This document shows, piece by piece, positions 34,620-44,079 of a stretch of 64,000 bases of DNA (position 1 is its first letter; each line of letters starts with the position of its first letter). A model generated the notes under the pieces. That model did no database searches. It saw only the letters and a program-made list of their open reading frames with translations, and was not told the DNA's origin. A program made the position numbers and the translations under genes. This DNA is from Pseudomonas jessenii (GTDB lineage Bacteria > Pseudomonadota > Gammaproteobacteria > Pseudomonadales > Pseudomonadaceae), in NCBI RefSeq assembly GCF_002236115.1, contig NZ_NIWT01000008.1:186001-250000 (forward strand), in the 5' to 3' direction.

Positions 34620-36128
34620 TCAATCATCCTCATGCAACTTGATGCCGCGTTTATGCAACACATAGGGCACCATCAGCACCAGCAGCGTCAGGGCGAGGAA
34701 GAATGCCGAGATCGGTTGCGTGACGAACACCGTCCAGTCGCCCTGGCTGATGGACAAGGCGTTACGCAGTTGTTTCTCGGCCATCGGCCCCAGCAGCATG
34801 CCGACGATCACGGGGGCGACGGGGAAGTCGAAACGCCGCATCAACACCCCGCCCCAGCCAATCGCCAACATCAGTAGCAGGTCGAAGGATGAGTGGCGCA
34901 TGCCATACACGCCGATGGTGGCGAATACCAGGATGCCGGCATTCAGGTATGGCCGGGGGATTTGCAGCAGTTTGACCCACAGCCCCACCAGCGGCAGGTT
35001 CAACACCAGCAGGATAACGTTGCCGATGTACAGCGACGCCACCAATGTCCAGACCAGGTCGGCGGAGGTTTCGAACAGCATCGGCCCTGGTTGCAGGTTG
35101 TAGTTCTGGAACGCCGCCAGCAGGATCGCAGCGGTAGCGGACGTCGGGATGCCCAGGGTCAGCAACGGCACCAAAGACCCGGTCGCGCTGGCGTTGTTGG
35201 CCGCTTCCGGGCCGGCGACGCCTTCGATGGCGCCCTCGCCCTTGTTGGCGGAAAACTCCTTGGGGTACTTGCTGAGCTTGCGCTCGGCGGAATAGGACAA
35301 AAAGGTTGGAATCTCGGCGCCACCGGCCGGAATCGAACCAAACGGGAAACCGATCAGCGTGCCCCGAAGCCACGCGGGCACCGAGCGTTTCCAGTCCGCG
35401 CGGGTCATCCACAATGAGGTCAGGCGATGCCGCCCTTCGTTTGATTCCGTTTGATAAAGCAAGCTGTACAAGGCCTCGCCCACCGCGAACAACCCGACCG
35501 CCACCAGCACCACTTCGATGCCGTCCACCAGTTCGGGCACGCCGAGGGTGTAGCGGGCAATACCCGAGGTCGAGTCCAGCCCGATCAAACCGATGGTCAG
35601 CCCGACGCCGAGCGAAGCGAACCCGCGCAGCATCGAAGCGCCGAGCACTGCCGACACGGTGGTGAACGACAGCACCAGGATCGCGAAATATTCGGTCGGC
35701 CCAAAATTCAGGGCCAGCCTGGCCACGACGGGTGCGAACAGGGTCAGCAAAACGGTGGCGATGGTGCCGGCGACGAACGAGCCTATCGCCGCCGTTGCCA
35801 GCGCAGGTCCCGCCCGGCCGTTGCGCGCCATCAGGTTGCCTTCCAGGGCCGTGACCATGGAGGACGATTCACCGGGTGTGTTGAGCAGGATCGAGGTGGT
35901 CGAGCCACCGAACTGCGCGCCGTAATAGATACCGGCGAACATGATCAAGGCGCCGGTGGGGTCGACCTTGGCAGTGATCGGCAACAGCAGGGCCACCGTC
36001 AGCGCCGGACCGATCCCCGGCAATACGCCGATGGCGGTGCCGAGCAGGCAGCCGATGAACCCCCACATCAGATTGATCGGCGTCAGCGCCGAGGAAAACC
36101 CCATCGCCAGGCTTGAAAGAATGTCCAC
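34620..36128 (-). CDS. tctA: Tripartite tricarboxylate transporter large membrane subunit TctA
   Basis: A 502-aa integral membrane protein with about 10-12 helices. TctA signatures include GVLPGIGPALTVALLLPIT (about residues 38-56), MFAGIYYGAQFGGSTTSILLN and the mirrored GIPTSATAAILLAAFQNYN in the second half. It starts with GTG at 36128, preceded by AAGGAG. It is the last gene of tctC-B-A and would transport citrate or a related di/tricarboxylate with the binding protein TctC. No tctDE two-component genes are adjacent. Confidence 0.92.
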   Translation of the reverse strand: MDILSSLAMGFSSALTPINLMWGFIGCLLGTAIGVLPGIGPALTVALLLPITAKVDPTGALIMFAGIYYGAQFGGSTTSILLNTPGESSSMVTALEGNLMARNGRAGPALATAAIGSFVAGTIATVLLTLFAPVVARLALNFGPTEYFAILVLSFTTVSAVLGASMLRGFASLGVGLTIGLIGLDSTSGIARYTLGVPELVDGIEVVLVAVGLFAVGEALYSLLYQTESNEGRHRLTSLWMTRADWKRSVPAWLRGTLIGFPFGSIPAGGAEIPTFLSYSAERKLSKYPKEFSANKGEGAIEGVAGPEAANNASATGSLVPLLTLGIPTSATAAILLAAFQNYNLQPGPMLFETSADLVWTLVASLYIGNVILLVLNLPLVGLWVKLLQIPRPYLNAGILVFATIGVYGMRHSSFDLLLMLAIGWGGVLMRRFDFPVAPVIVGMLLGPMAEKQLRNALSISQGDWTVFVTQPISAFFLALTLLVLMVPYVLHKRGIKLHEDD

Positions 36129-36143
36129 GGTGTCGATCTCCTT

Positions 36144-36626
36144 TCAAAGCCAAATGTTGATCAGCGACGGCAGGGAAACCCCCAGCCCGGCGTTGAACAG
36201 CCAATAGATCGGCAAGGTCAACGCAATGCCGATGGCCAGGTCCCGCACGGGATGACGGCTGCCAAAACCCCGCGCCGAACAGGCGAACAGCAACCCGGCG
36301 GCCAGTACGAAACCGATCAAGTTGATCAGCAGGGCCACCCCCACCAACCCTCCAGTAACCCAGGCGGCTCCGGATTTACCGCCAGGGATCGCACCATTGC
36401 CGCTGTCCAGTTCGCGAAAACCGCCGGTGAGCGCCTGATAACTGAGCAACAGGCCCACCACGCCGAGAAAGCCGGCGACGATCCAGGGGTAGACGTAAGC
36501 CGGCAGAATCACGAAGCCCATCTCGGCTGGAAAGCGGTTGGCCCCCACGGCCAGCAAGGCGCTAAGGGTGATCAGTCCAAGGCCGATCGCCAATTGCGTC
36601 GGTACGATTGCGCGTGACCCGGCCAT
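36144..36626 (-). CDS. tctB: Tripartite tricarboxylate transporter small membrane subunit TctB
   Basis: A 160-aa protein with four hydrophobic segments (about residues 8-25, 37-57, 83-110 and 120-145) typical of TctB. The ATG at 36626 begins one base after the tctC stop, indicating translational coupling; the frame is open further upstream, but that extension overlaps tctC. The tctA GTG lies 15 bp downstream. Confidence 0.88.
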   Translation of the reverse strand: MAGSRAIVPTQLAIGLGLITLSALLAVGANRFPAEMGFVILPAYVYPWIVAGFLGVVGLLLSYQALTGGFRELDSGNGAIPGGKSGAAWVTGGLVGVALLINLIGFVLAAGLLFACSARGFGSRHPVRDLAIGIALTLPIYWLFNAGLGVSLPSLINIWL

Positions 36627-36627
36627 C

Positions 36628-37593
36628 TCAAAGCAGCCCGACCTTGACCAGCATCGCCCGCAGACGCACGTGCTCTTCGTCGACGAACTTGCCGAAGTCA
36701 TCACCGGTCAACACGCTCTCGGTCCAGGCATTGGTTTTAATGTTGTCCTGCCAGACTTTGCTTTTGCTGGCGGTCACGACCGCGTCCGTCACTTCTTTAC
36801 GCTGCTCGGCTGTGAGGTTCGCAGCACCGTAGACACCGCGCCAATTGCCGATGATCACGTCGTAGCCGCTTTCCTTGAGGGTCGGCGCATCGATCCCCGG
36901 GACACGCTCGGGCGCACCGATGGCCAGCACCCGGATCTGGCCGTTCTTGATGTATTGACCCAGTTCGGCGTAGCCCCCGGTGAGCACCTTGATCTGGCCG
37001 CCCAGGGTCTGGGCCACGATTTCACCCCCGCCGCCGGTGGCGATGTAATTGACCTTGTTGACCGGGACATCCAGTTTGCCAGCCAGCTCGGCGATGCCGA
37101 TGTGGTCGATCGACCCCTTGGAACCACCGCCAAAGGTGACGCCGGTGGGCTTTTCCTTGAAGTCCTTGATCAGGTCATCGAGGGTCTTGTATGGCGAATC
37201 CTTGCGCACGGCAATCACGTTGTACTCGGTGAACAGCCGGGCAATGGGCGTCACATCCTTCAGGCTGATCTGCGGTTTGTTCTGTTCGATCCCCGCGACC
37301 ATGATCGCGCCGACCACCAGCAATGCGTTCGGGTCACCCTTGGTGCTGTTGGCAAATTGCGCCAGCCCCAGGGTCCCGCCCGCCCCGCCCTTGTTCTCGA
37401 AGGTCGCGGACTTGGCCGTATTGGCCTCGACCATGGCCTTGCCCAGCACCCGGGCGGTCTGGTCGTAACCACCGCCCACCGAACCCGGGGCCATGAATTT
37501 CACGGTATCCAACGCGAAGGCTGGTGCGACAAGCACGGCAGCGGTCAAACCGGCGGCCATGCAGCGACTGAAACGACGGATCAAGGCGGACAT
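36628..37593 (-). CDS. tctC: Tripartite tricarboxylate transporter binding protein TctC
   Basis: A 321-aa periplasmic solute-binding protein of the Bug/TctC family. The signal peptide (MSALIRRFSRCMAAGLTAAV, cleaved after VAPAFA) is followed by DTVKFMAPGSVGGGYDQTAR, which forms the carboxylate-binding loop. The ATG at 37593 has AGGAG six bases upstream. The frame stays open to 37890, but that upstream part reads through a REP element and is not coding. First gene of the tctCBA operon. Confidence 0.9.
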   Translation of the reverse strand: MSALIRRFSRCMAAGLTAAVLVAPAFALDTVKFMAPGSVGGGYDQTARVLGKAMVEANTAKSATFENKGGAGGTLGLAQFANSTKGDPNALLVVGAIMVAGIEQNKPQISLKDVTPIARLFTEYNVIAVRKDSPYKTLDDLIKDFKEKPTGVTFGGGSKGSIDHIGIAELAGKLDVPVNKVNYIATGGGGEIVAQTLGGQIKVLTGGYAELGQYIKNGQIRVLAIGAPERVPGIDAPTLKESGYDVIIGNWRGVYGAANLTAEQRKEVTDAVVTASKSKVWQDNIKTNAWTESVLTGDDFGKFVDEEHVRLRAMLVKVGLL

Positions 37594-37748
37594 GGGATCT
37601 CCTGATTGCATTGTTTTTATCGGTGCCGCTTGCCCATCGAGGTGTGCGATGGACCGGGGCCTGCAAACAAGCTTAGGCCATGGATTCATGGGTTGACTTG
37701 TTTTGCTGAAACCACCCGCCAAAGGCGCCGCCCCCCCTTGTAGGAGCC

Positions 37749-37843
37749 CCCTGTGGGAGCGAGCTTGCTCGCGATGACGGAGTGTCAGTCGACATTTTCG
37801 GTGTCTGACACACCGCCATCGCGAGCAAGCTCGCTCCCACAGG
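37749..37843. repeat. REP pair (REPIN)
   Basis: Forward copy from 37752 and inverted copy to 37841, with the GTGTCTGACACACC spacer shared with other copies in the window. Confidence 0.9.
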
Positions 37844-37924
37844 TTCTCGGGTTCCATTGCGACAAAACAATGTCCAGGGCCTAACCTCATTGGCTAAGTG
37901 ACCAACAACCCGTCGAGCTCGCCG

Positions 37925-40315
37925 ATGCGCAATGTCTTGAAGTCAATGATTTACGTCGCCTTCGCGGTTCTGGTGGCAAGCCCGGGATGGCTGTTGGCGG
38001 GGGATATGGCCGACGCCCCCGCTCCTGCCCCCGCTCCCGCAGCCCCGATCATCAGCATCTCCGACAGCGAATTGCTGGGGGTGCAAAACCAGCTCAACAG
38101 CCTCAAGCAGCAGGTTTCCCAGGCCAGTAATTACACCCAGCTGGAAAGCTCACAGGACCAGGTGCAAGTACTGATTCAGGAGATTGAACGCCTGTCCACA
38201 TCGCTGCTGCCTGGCCAGGCGCAATTGCAGGCGCAACTGAACGTGCTGGGGCCCGTGCCGCTTGACGAGAACGCACAGGTGACATCTGCAATTACTACCC
38301 AACGAGACGCCCTCGGCGAGCAAAAAAACAAGATCGACAGCCAACTCAAAACCCTGGCCGCGCTTAAAATAAGTGCCGCCGAGCTGATCACCCAGATTGC
38401 CAGCATTCGGCGCAGCTTGCTGGAAGCGGAAGTGACTCAGCAGACCAGCAGTATCCTGAGCCCGAGATTCTGGTCGCCATTGTTCGCTCTTCCGATCGAG
38501 GACCGCCAACGTTTCAGCGTCCTCATCGAGCAACTCGAGGCCACGCACCGGGCCGCCTGGCAACCCGGACAACGCGGGATCACGGCCATCTTGTTGATCC
38601 TGGCCCTGCTCATATGGACCGTGGGTCGAGACCTCGCCGGCCGGGTTCTGGCGTGGCTGTGCTTTCATCGAATGCCTGCAGGCCGTCTGCGGCGCAGCTC
38701 CCTTGCGCTGGCGTCGGTGATGGCGACGGTGCTGACCGCTGGCATCGCCCTGCAACTGCTGCATTTTGCCGGGACCCGGCAACTGCCCTACCCCCCCCTG
38801 CTGGCCGACCTGGCGCAATATCTGGAAAAGCTGGCCTATACCTGCGTACTGATCACCGGATTGAGCCGCGCACTGTTGTCCACTAAACATCCTTCCTGGC
38901 GCCTGCCCGATATTGCCGATCCGGTGGCACTGGCGATGGAGCCCTATCCGAGGTTGCTGGCCAGCCTGCTGCTGGTGCTGGTAACCCTGGTGCAGATGAG
39001 TAATGTCACCGGCATGAGCGCCGAAGTGGTGTTGTTCGGTCGGGGCATCGTGGCATTGGTCGCGGCACTGGTGATCGGTGCGCTGCTGTTGCGCGTCAGC
39101 AAGACGCGCAGAGACCTGATCGTTGCCGGAGAAGCCCCCGAAGGCGTCACCACCTTCGCCGGCCTGATTTACACGTTCACGGGCGCTGCCGTGGTGGTGT
39201 CCCTGTTCGCCCTGTTGATCGGCTACGTGACGATGGCCCGGTTCATCACCTATGAAATGGTCTGGATATTCATCATCTGCGCCGGTTTCTACCTGCTCAC
39301 ACAGGTCTATCAGGACACCTGCGACTACGTTTTTTCGCCCCGGCAACCCACCGGCAAGACCATCAAACAGCTGCTGGGCATCGGCAATCCGCGCCTGGAA
39401 CAGATCTGCACCGTGTTATCCGGAGCCGGCCGCGCCATCCTGATACTGATTGGCCTCATTGCGCTGTTTGTCGGCGGGATCGGTACGACACTCGGGCAAC
39501 TGTTCACCGGCACGGTGGCCGTACTCGGCGGTGAAGGGCTGCGCAAGCTGAACATCGTCCCGGACAATTTGATGCATGCCCTCCTGACACTGATGATCGG
39601 TGTCTACCTGATTCGCACCCTGCGCCGCTGGCTGGATCGCGAATTCCTGCCGAAAACCGAGATGGACCCGGGCATGTGCGCCTCGCTGAGCACACTGTTT
39701 GCCAACATCGGCTACGTGTCCGTCGTCCTGCTCACGCTGGCGTCGCTGGGGATCAAGTGGACCAACCTGGCCTGGATTGTCAGTGCCTTGTCGGTGGGCA
39801 TCGGCTTTGGTCTTCAGGAGATCGTGAAGAACTTCATCTCCGGCCTGATCCTGCTGACCGAGCGCCCGGTGAAAGTCGGCGACCTGATCAGCATCAGCGG
39901 CGTCGAAGGCGACATCCGCCGGATCAACGTACGGGCCACGGAAATACAACTGGCCGACCGCTCGATCATGATCGTGCCCAACTCCCACCTGATTTCGCAG
40001 AACCTGCGCAACGTCACCCTCGGCGGCAGCGCCCAGGGCGTGGTGATACTCGAGCTGATGTTCCCGTTGGATATCGATCCGGAGCTGGTGCAAAACCTGC
40101 TGATGGACACCTACACCGAGCATGAATCCATTCTGGATAAACCAGCGCCGTTTTTGCGCTTCAGTCAGCTGAAACCCGAAGGAATCACATTGACCATCAC
40201 CGGCTATGTCGGCAGCCCACGCACGGTCGGCGCGATCAAGAGCCAGCTGCTGTTTGAAATTCTCAAGCGGTTGGGGGCCGCCGGGATTGAACTGGCGAAA
40301 CCGCCTGCAGCGTGA
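37925..40315 (+). CDS. Large MscS-family mechanosensitive channel with DUF3772 domain
   Basis: A 796-aa inner-membrane protein. Signal peptide to about residue 26; periplasmic coiled-coil region with DUF3772 (about 45-190, LLGVQNQLNSLKQQVSQA); about ten membrane helices (200-650); then the MscS pore helix and beta domain (SALSVGIGFGLQEIVKNFIS, ERPVKVGDLISISGVEGDIR, TEIQLADRSIMIVPNSHLIS). It opens under membrane tension to release solutes on osmotic downshock. ATG 37925 begins the signal peptide; an in-frame GTG at 37898 would add nine residues and has no ribosome site. Confidence 0.87.
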   Translation: MRNVLKSMIYVAFAVLVASPGWLLAGDMADAPAPAPAPAAPIISISDSELLGVQNQLNSLKQQVSQASNYTQLESSQDQVQVLIQEIERLSTSLLPGQAQLQAQLNVLGPVPLDENAQVTSAITTQRDALGEQKNKIDSQLKTLAALKISAAELITQIASIRRSLLEAEVTQQTSSILSPRFWSPLFALPIEDRQRFSVLIEQLEATHRAAWQPGQRGITAILLILALLIWTVGRDLAGRVLAWLCFHRMPAGRLRRSSLALASVMATVLTAGIALQLLHFAGTRQLPYPPLLADLAQYLEKLAYTCVLITGLSRALLSTKHPSWRLPDIADPVALAMEPYPRLLASLLLVLVTLVQMSNVTGMSAEVVLFGRGIVALVAALVIGALLLRVSKTRRDLIVAGEAPEGVTTFAGLIYTFTGAAVVVSLFALLIGYVTMARFITYEMVWIFIICAGFYLLTQVYQDTCDYVFSPRQPTGKTIKQLLGIGNPRLEQICTVLSGAGRAILILIGLIALFVGGIGTTLGQLFTGTVAVLGGEGLRKLNIVPDNLMHALLTLMIGVYLIRTLRRWLDREFLPKTEMDPGMCASLSTLFANIGYVSVVLLTLASLGIKWTNLAWIVSALSVGIGFGLQEIVKNFISGLILLTERPVKVGDLISISGVEGDIRRINVRATEIQLADRSIMIVPNSHLISQNLRNVTLGGSAQGVVILELMFPLDIDPELVQNLLMDTYTEHESILDKPAPFLRFSQLKPEGITLTITGYVGSPRTVGAIKSQLLFEILKRLGAAGIELAKPPAA

Positions 40316-40418
40316 TGTGGGGGCGAGCCTGCTCGCGATGGTCGCCAACGATAACGCGAACTAACTGACAGACCGCATTATCTTGACGTTTTTCGCGAGC
40401 AAGCTCGCTCCTACAGGT
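40315..40418. repeat. REP pair (REPIN)
   Basis: Forward copy GTGGGGGCGAGCCTGCTCGC (degenerate) and inverted copy GCGAGCAAGCTCGCTCCTAC, filling the space between two convergent genes. Confidence 0.88.
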
Positions 40419-40421
40419 TGA

Positions 40422-41912
40422 TCAATGTGCGATGCACACCGACTTGAGCTCGGTGTAAGCCTCGATCACCGCACGGCCAAACTCACGGCCCATGCCCGAT
40501 TGCTTGACGCCACCGAACGGCATCGCCGGGTCGAGCAGCACGTGGGCGTTGACCCAGACCGTACCGGCCTCGATGCGAGGCACCAGGTTCATCGCTTTGC
40601 CCAGGTCATTGGTCCACAGGCTGGCGGCCAGGCCGTAGCGGTTGTCGTTGGCCAGTTCGATCACGGCGTCTTCGTCGTCGAACGGCATCACACCCAGTAC
40701 CGGGCCGAACACTTCTTCGCGGGCCACGGCCATGCTGTGGTCGATGTCCGCCAGAATGGTTGGCTGCACGAAGAATCCATCACCCTCCAGCAACTCGCCG
40801 CCAGTCACCACCCGCGCACCTTGCTGGCGGGCCAGTTCGATGTGCTTGAGCACGCTTTGTTGTTGCTTGCGCGAAACCAGTGGGTTGATTGCCGCGTCGC
40901 AATTCATGCCGGCGCCAATCGGCATCGCCGAGACGGCGGCAGCCAGGGCTTCGACGAATTGGTCGTGGATCGAACGGTGCACGTAGAAGCGCGAGGCCGC
41001 TGCGCAGACCTGGCCATTGTTCAGCAAGCCGCCGAGGATCGCGCCTTGCACGGCTTTTTCGATGTCGGCATCGGCGAGCACGATCATCGGGTTCTTGCCG
41101 CCCAGTTCCAGGGAAAAGCGCGTCATGTTCTCCATGCACGCCACGCCGACACTCTTGCCCACGGCGGTGGAACCGGTGAACGACACTTTGCTCACCAGAG
41201 GATGCTGGGTCAGCACGCCGCCAACGGAAGCGCCACCACCGGTGACCACGTTGAATACTCCGGCCGGGATGCCGGCTTCCAGCGCCAGTTCAGCCAGGCG
41301 CATGGCGGTCAGCGGGGTTTCCATCGCCGGCTTGATGATCACCGTGCAACCGGTGGCCAGGGCTGGCATCAGCTTCCAGGCGGCGATCAGCAGCGGGAAG
41401 TTCCACGGCACGATGCCGACCACCACACCCACCGGCTCACGTTTGGTGAAGGCGGTGAACTTCGCACCGGGTGGCAACGGGATCGACACGTCGAAGGTCT
41501 GGCCTTCGATCTTGGTCGCCCAGCCGGACATGTAGCGCATGAACTCCACCGTGGCGTTGAGGTCCAGGGCGCGGGCCATGTTGATCGACTTGCCCTGGCT
41601 CAGGGTTTCCAACTGAGCCAGTTCTTCGGCGTGTTCTTCGACCAGGCGGGTGAAGTTCAGCAGGATGCGTTCACGGTCCGCCGGGCGCAGGCTCGACCAC
41701 ACGCCGGACTTGAACGCCTTGTGGGACGACTGCACCGCACGCTCGACGAGTTCCAGCGGCGCATCCAGGGTTTCACACAGGGTTTGCCCGGTGGCCGGAT
41801 TGACCACGGCGATGCTGTCGCCCTCGGCAAGCACCCACTGGCCGTCAATGAAGCAACCGTGACGACGTTCGAGGAATGCAGCAACCTGGGGCAGGATTTC
41901 AACGTTGCTCAT
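40422..41912 (-). CDS. Phenylacetaldehyde dehydrogenase-like aldehyde dehydrogenase (FeaB/PeaE type)
   Basis: A 496-aa NAD-dependent aldehyde dehydrogenase. VGIVPWNFPLLIAAWKLMPA, the general-base Glu in FSLELGGKNP (about residue 268) and the catalytic Cys in NNGQVCAAASRF (about residue 302) are all present. The sequence has the flavour of phenylacetaldehyde dehydrogenases (FeaB of E. coli, PeaE/PadA of P. putida). A FeaR-like AraC regulator is encoded at 47.8 kb and a small cytochrome c immediately upstream, supporting a role in aromatic amine (phenylethylamine, tyramine) breakdown. No amine dehydrogenase gene is visible in the window. Confidence 0.83.
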   Translation of the reverse strand: MSNVEILPQVAAFLERRHGCFIDGQWVLAEGDSIAVVNPATGQTLCETLDAPLELVERAVQSSHKAFKSGVWSSLRPADRERILLNFTRLVEEHAEELAQLETLSQGKSINMARALDLNATVEFMRYMSGWATKIEGQTFDVSIPLPPGAKFTAFTKREPVGVVVGIVPWNFPLLIAAWKLMPALATGCTVIIKPAMETPLTAMRLAELALEAGIPAGVFNVVTGGGASVGGVLTQHPLVSKVSFTGSTAVGKSVGVACMENMTRFSLELGGKNPMIVLADADIEKAVQGAILGGLLNNGQVCAAASRFYVHRSIHDQFVEALAAAVSAMPIGAGMNCDAAINPLVSRKQQQSVLKHIELARQQGARVVTGGELLEGDGFFVQPTILADIDHSMAVAREEVFGPVLGVMPFDDEDAVIELANDNRYGLAASLWTNDLGKAMNLVPRIEAGTVWVNAHVLLDPAMPFGGVKQSGMGREFGRAVIEAYTELKSVCIAH

Positions 41913-41960
41913 AATTCACCTTTCATTCAGACGATGTGTTCAGGCGCAAATCCGGCCTGA

Positions 41961-42350
41961 TCAGTGTTGTTCTTTGAGGAAGCACGCGACCGCCTGGCGG
42001 TCGTCGGCGGAAGCCAGGCCCATGTAGGGCATGTAGGTACCCGGCACGAAAGCCTGGGGCTGGGTGATCAATTGCGTGATGTTCTCGGCCTGCCAGTCGA
42101 CGTCTTTGTCGCGCATGGCCTGGGAGTAGCTGAAGCCCGCCAGCGAGCCGGACTTGCGTCCATACACACCGAACAGGTTCGGCCCCATCATGCCGGTCGT
42201 GCCCTTGGTCACCGCGTGGCAGACGCTGCACTCAGTGGCAAACACTTCGGCACCACGGCGCGTGTCCGGGGCGCACTCGGCGGCGGACACCGCCTGAACC
42301 AGGGTGAAAGACAGCAAACCGATCACGGGCAAACGCAGCGAAGTGAACAT
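41961..42350 (-). CDS. Small c-type cytochrome
   Basis: A 129-aa periplasmic class I cytochrome c: signal peptide (MFTSLRLPVIGLLSFTLVQA, cleaved after VSA), haem motif CSVCH in ATECSVCHAVTKG, and a distal Met in GTYMPYMGLAS. GPNLFGVYGRKSGS is typical of cytochrome c2/c550. It precedes the aldehyde dehydrogenase by 48 bp, so it may carry electrons from an amine dehydrogenase. The ATG at 42350 starts the signal peptide. Confidence 0.82.
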   Translation of the reverse strand: MFTSLRLPVIGLLSFTLVQAVSAAECAPDTRRGAEVFATECSVCHAVTKGTTGMMGPNLFGVYGRKSGSLAGFSYSQAMRDKDVDWQAENITQLITQPQAFVPGTYMPYMGLASADDRQAVACFLKEQH

Positions 42351-42587
42351 AGGAAAACGACCTTGAAAATCCACGCGCCCGCCAGCAGGCGAACGCCAAC
42401 ACTAAAAATGCCGAGGCAACGGTGCTTCGGCAGGTTGGTAGGGATTGTCGGTGGTCGCCGACACGCAGGTTTTGCCCTGCGTGCCAGTTGTGTTGGCGGT
42501 TGTGCCAGATTGCGTATTAGAAACAGCACGTGCAGGTATGCGACATCAGGAGCTCGTTTTAGCTGAGCTGAGAAGGCGGTGACCTCG

Positions 42588-43325
42588 TTATTTTTTTTGA
42601 GTAGAAGGCGCCGTGAACACGGGTGCAACCGCCGCGCGGATAAAAGCTTCATCCAGAGTGCTTGCACCGTAAGAGTCCAAGAACTCTTTACCGGAGCTGA
42701 ACGGTACAAACCGTCGCATGCTGATCATATAAAAGTTGTCACAGTTGCTCACAACCTCCTCGATGTTATGTGAAGACACTAGAATTGCCGTTCCCTCAGC
42801 AGCAGCTCCACGCAAACACTTCCAAATGTAGTGTCTGAACTCAGGATCAACTCCAGCGGTGGGTTCATCCAGTATCACCAGATCCGCCTCTACAGCCAGC
42901 AATGATAGAGTAAAGAACCAACGCTTTTCGCCATAGCTGCAAACAGAAGACTTTTTGCTCCAGATTTCCTTATATCGCTCAATTATTTCCGGGCTCCAGA
43001 CAGCGAGCTTTTTCAAAGCATGCTCTTGCGACATTCGGATCGGAGAGCAAAGTAATGTAGTCATTTTAAAGATATCGAACATACGCAGCACGGGGGGCGT
43101 CATGATCGTCTGTGATAAATAAAGCTGCCTGACAAACCTATTGACAAGCTGCCCTTCTTTCGCCTTTTTCAAGCCGCATACAATATCGAAAAACGTAGTC
43201 TTTCCAGAGCCGTTTGGACCCAGCAGACCGGTAATAGAGCCTGGAATCACACTGATAGATGCGTCATTGAATATTGTTTTTTCAGAATACTCAAAACAAA
43301 GCGAACTAGCTTTTATAATACCCAT
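42588..43325 (-). CDS. mcbF: Microcin exporter ATP-binding protein (McbF-like)
   Basis: A 245-aa ABC ATPase. Walker A GPNGSGKT is at residues 36-43; the signature is degenerate (SYGEK in place of SGGQ); Walker B is LVILDEPTAGVDPE; the switch His is in LVSSHN. With the membrane protein encoded upstream it would form an exporter that secretes the modified peptide and gives self-protection, as McbEF does for microcin B17. The ATG at 43325 overlaps the mcbE stop (TGATG), with GGAG nine bases upstream. It is AT-rich like the rest of the island and is the last gene of the cluster. No mcbG follows. Confidence 0.85.
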   Translation of the reverse strand: MGIIKASSLCFEYSEKTIFNDASISVIPGSITGLLGPNGSGKTTFFDIVCGLKKAKEGQLVNRFVRQLYLSQTIMTPPVLRMFDIFKMTTLLCSPIRMSQEHALKKLAVWSPEIIERYKEIWSKKSSVCSYGEKRWFFTLSLLAVEADLVILDEPTAGVDPEFRHYIWKCLRGAAAEGTAILVSSHNIEEVVSNCDNFYMISMRRFVPFSSGKEFLDSYGASTLDEAFIRAAVAPVFTAPSTQKK

Positions 43326-44068
43326 CAATACCGACTCCACACTGGATTTATGCGCAAAAATCGCAAGGACAACAAAAATACAGTAATAAAAGAAAAGAAA
43401 ACCCCCAATATCAAAACCGGGTGCCTTTCAACCCCCCCAATCATTATTTGATTTGCAATATATAAAGGATTAAACCTTTTGATAATATCCAATACAGGAT
43501 GCAAATCGCGAACACTTAGAACACCCAACACAAGCATTCCAAATGACGTCACGGAGAAAATTGTATTGGCATTCTGAAAACTAACAGGCAACAAGCTCAA
43601 CAGAACTCCAGGCACACAAAACAATACATAGCAGATATAAAACCGAGAAAAAACCAATAAAAACTCAGCCACATCAAAGCCTCCAAAAGAAAAACATGTC
43701 AACACATAGAAAGCGGCACAGTAAATCGAAGAAATAAGTGAGCAAGCAAAAAACTGCGCTAACACAAATATCAGCTTGGCTTCGGATGTATATACAAACG
43801 ATCTAATGAATCCACTTTCCCTTCTACCTACGATGTAAAAGGAGAAGCCAAAAAAAGCGACACTTGAAGAAATATAAGCATGAAACCAAGAAGTGCTTTC
43901 TAAATAGCTCATACCCGAAGGAGAAAGCTCTCCTCTGGAGTATGCCAGCAAATAATAGGTCGCTACCGGCGAAACAATAATCCAAAAAAGCGCAACAGGT
44001 TCTTTTAGCTGTTCCTTCACAAACAACCACGTAAGCTCGAAAGATCTTGATATTGTAAAAGCTGTCAT
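43325..44068 (-). CDS. mcbE: Microcin exporter membrane protein (McbE-like)
   Basis: A 247-aa inner-membrane protein with six hydrophobic segments, arranged as in ABC-2-type permeases and matching E. coli McbE in length and position. An amphipathic N-terminus (SFELTWLFVKEQLKEP) precedes the first helix. It pairs with the ATPase whose start overlaps its stop. It starts 11 bp after the mcbD stop. Sequence similarity to other permeases is low by eye; the assignment rests on topology, size and gene order. Confidence 0.8.
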   Translation of the reverse strand: MTAFTISRSFELTWLFVKEQLKEPVALFWIIVSPVATYYLLAYSRGELSPSGMSYLESTSWFHAYISSSVAFFGFSFYIVGRRESGFIRSFVYTSEAKLIFVLAQFFACSLISSIYCAAFYVLTCFSFGGFDVAEFLLVFSRFYICYVLFCVPGVLLSLLPVSFQNANTIFSVTSFGMLVLGVLSVRDLHPVLDIIKRFNPLYIANQIMIGGVERHPVLILGVFFSFITVFLLSLRFLRINPVWSRY

Positions 44069-44079
44069 GAGTCACCCTT

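Noticed and set aside
37594..37890. Upstream extension of tctC
   Set aside because: Reads through a REP pair; the ATG at 37593 has AGGAG and a signal peptide.
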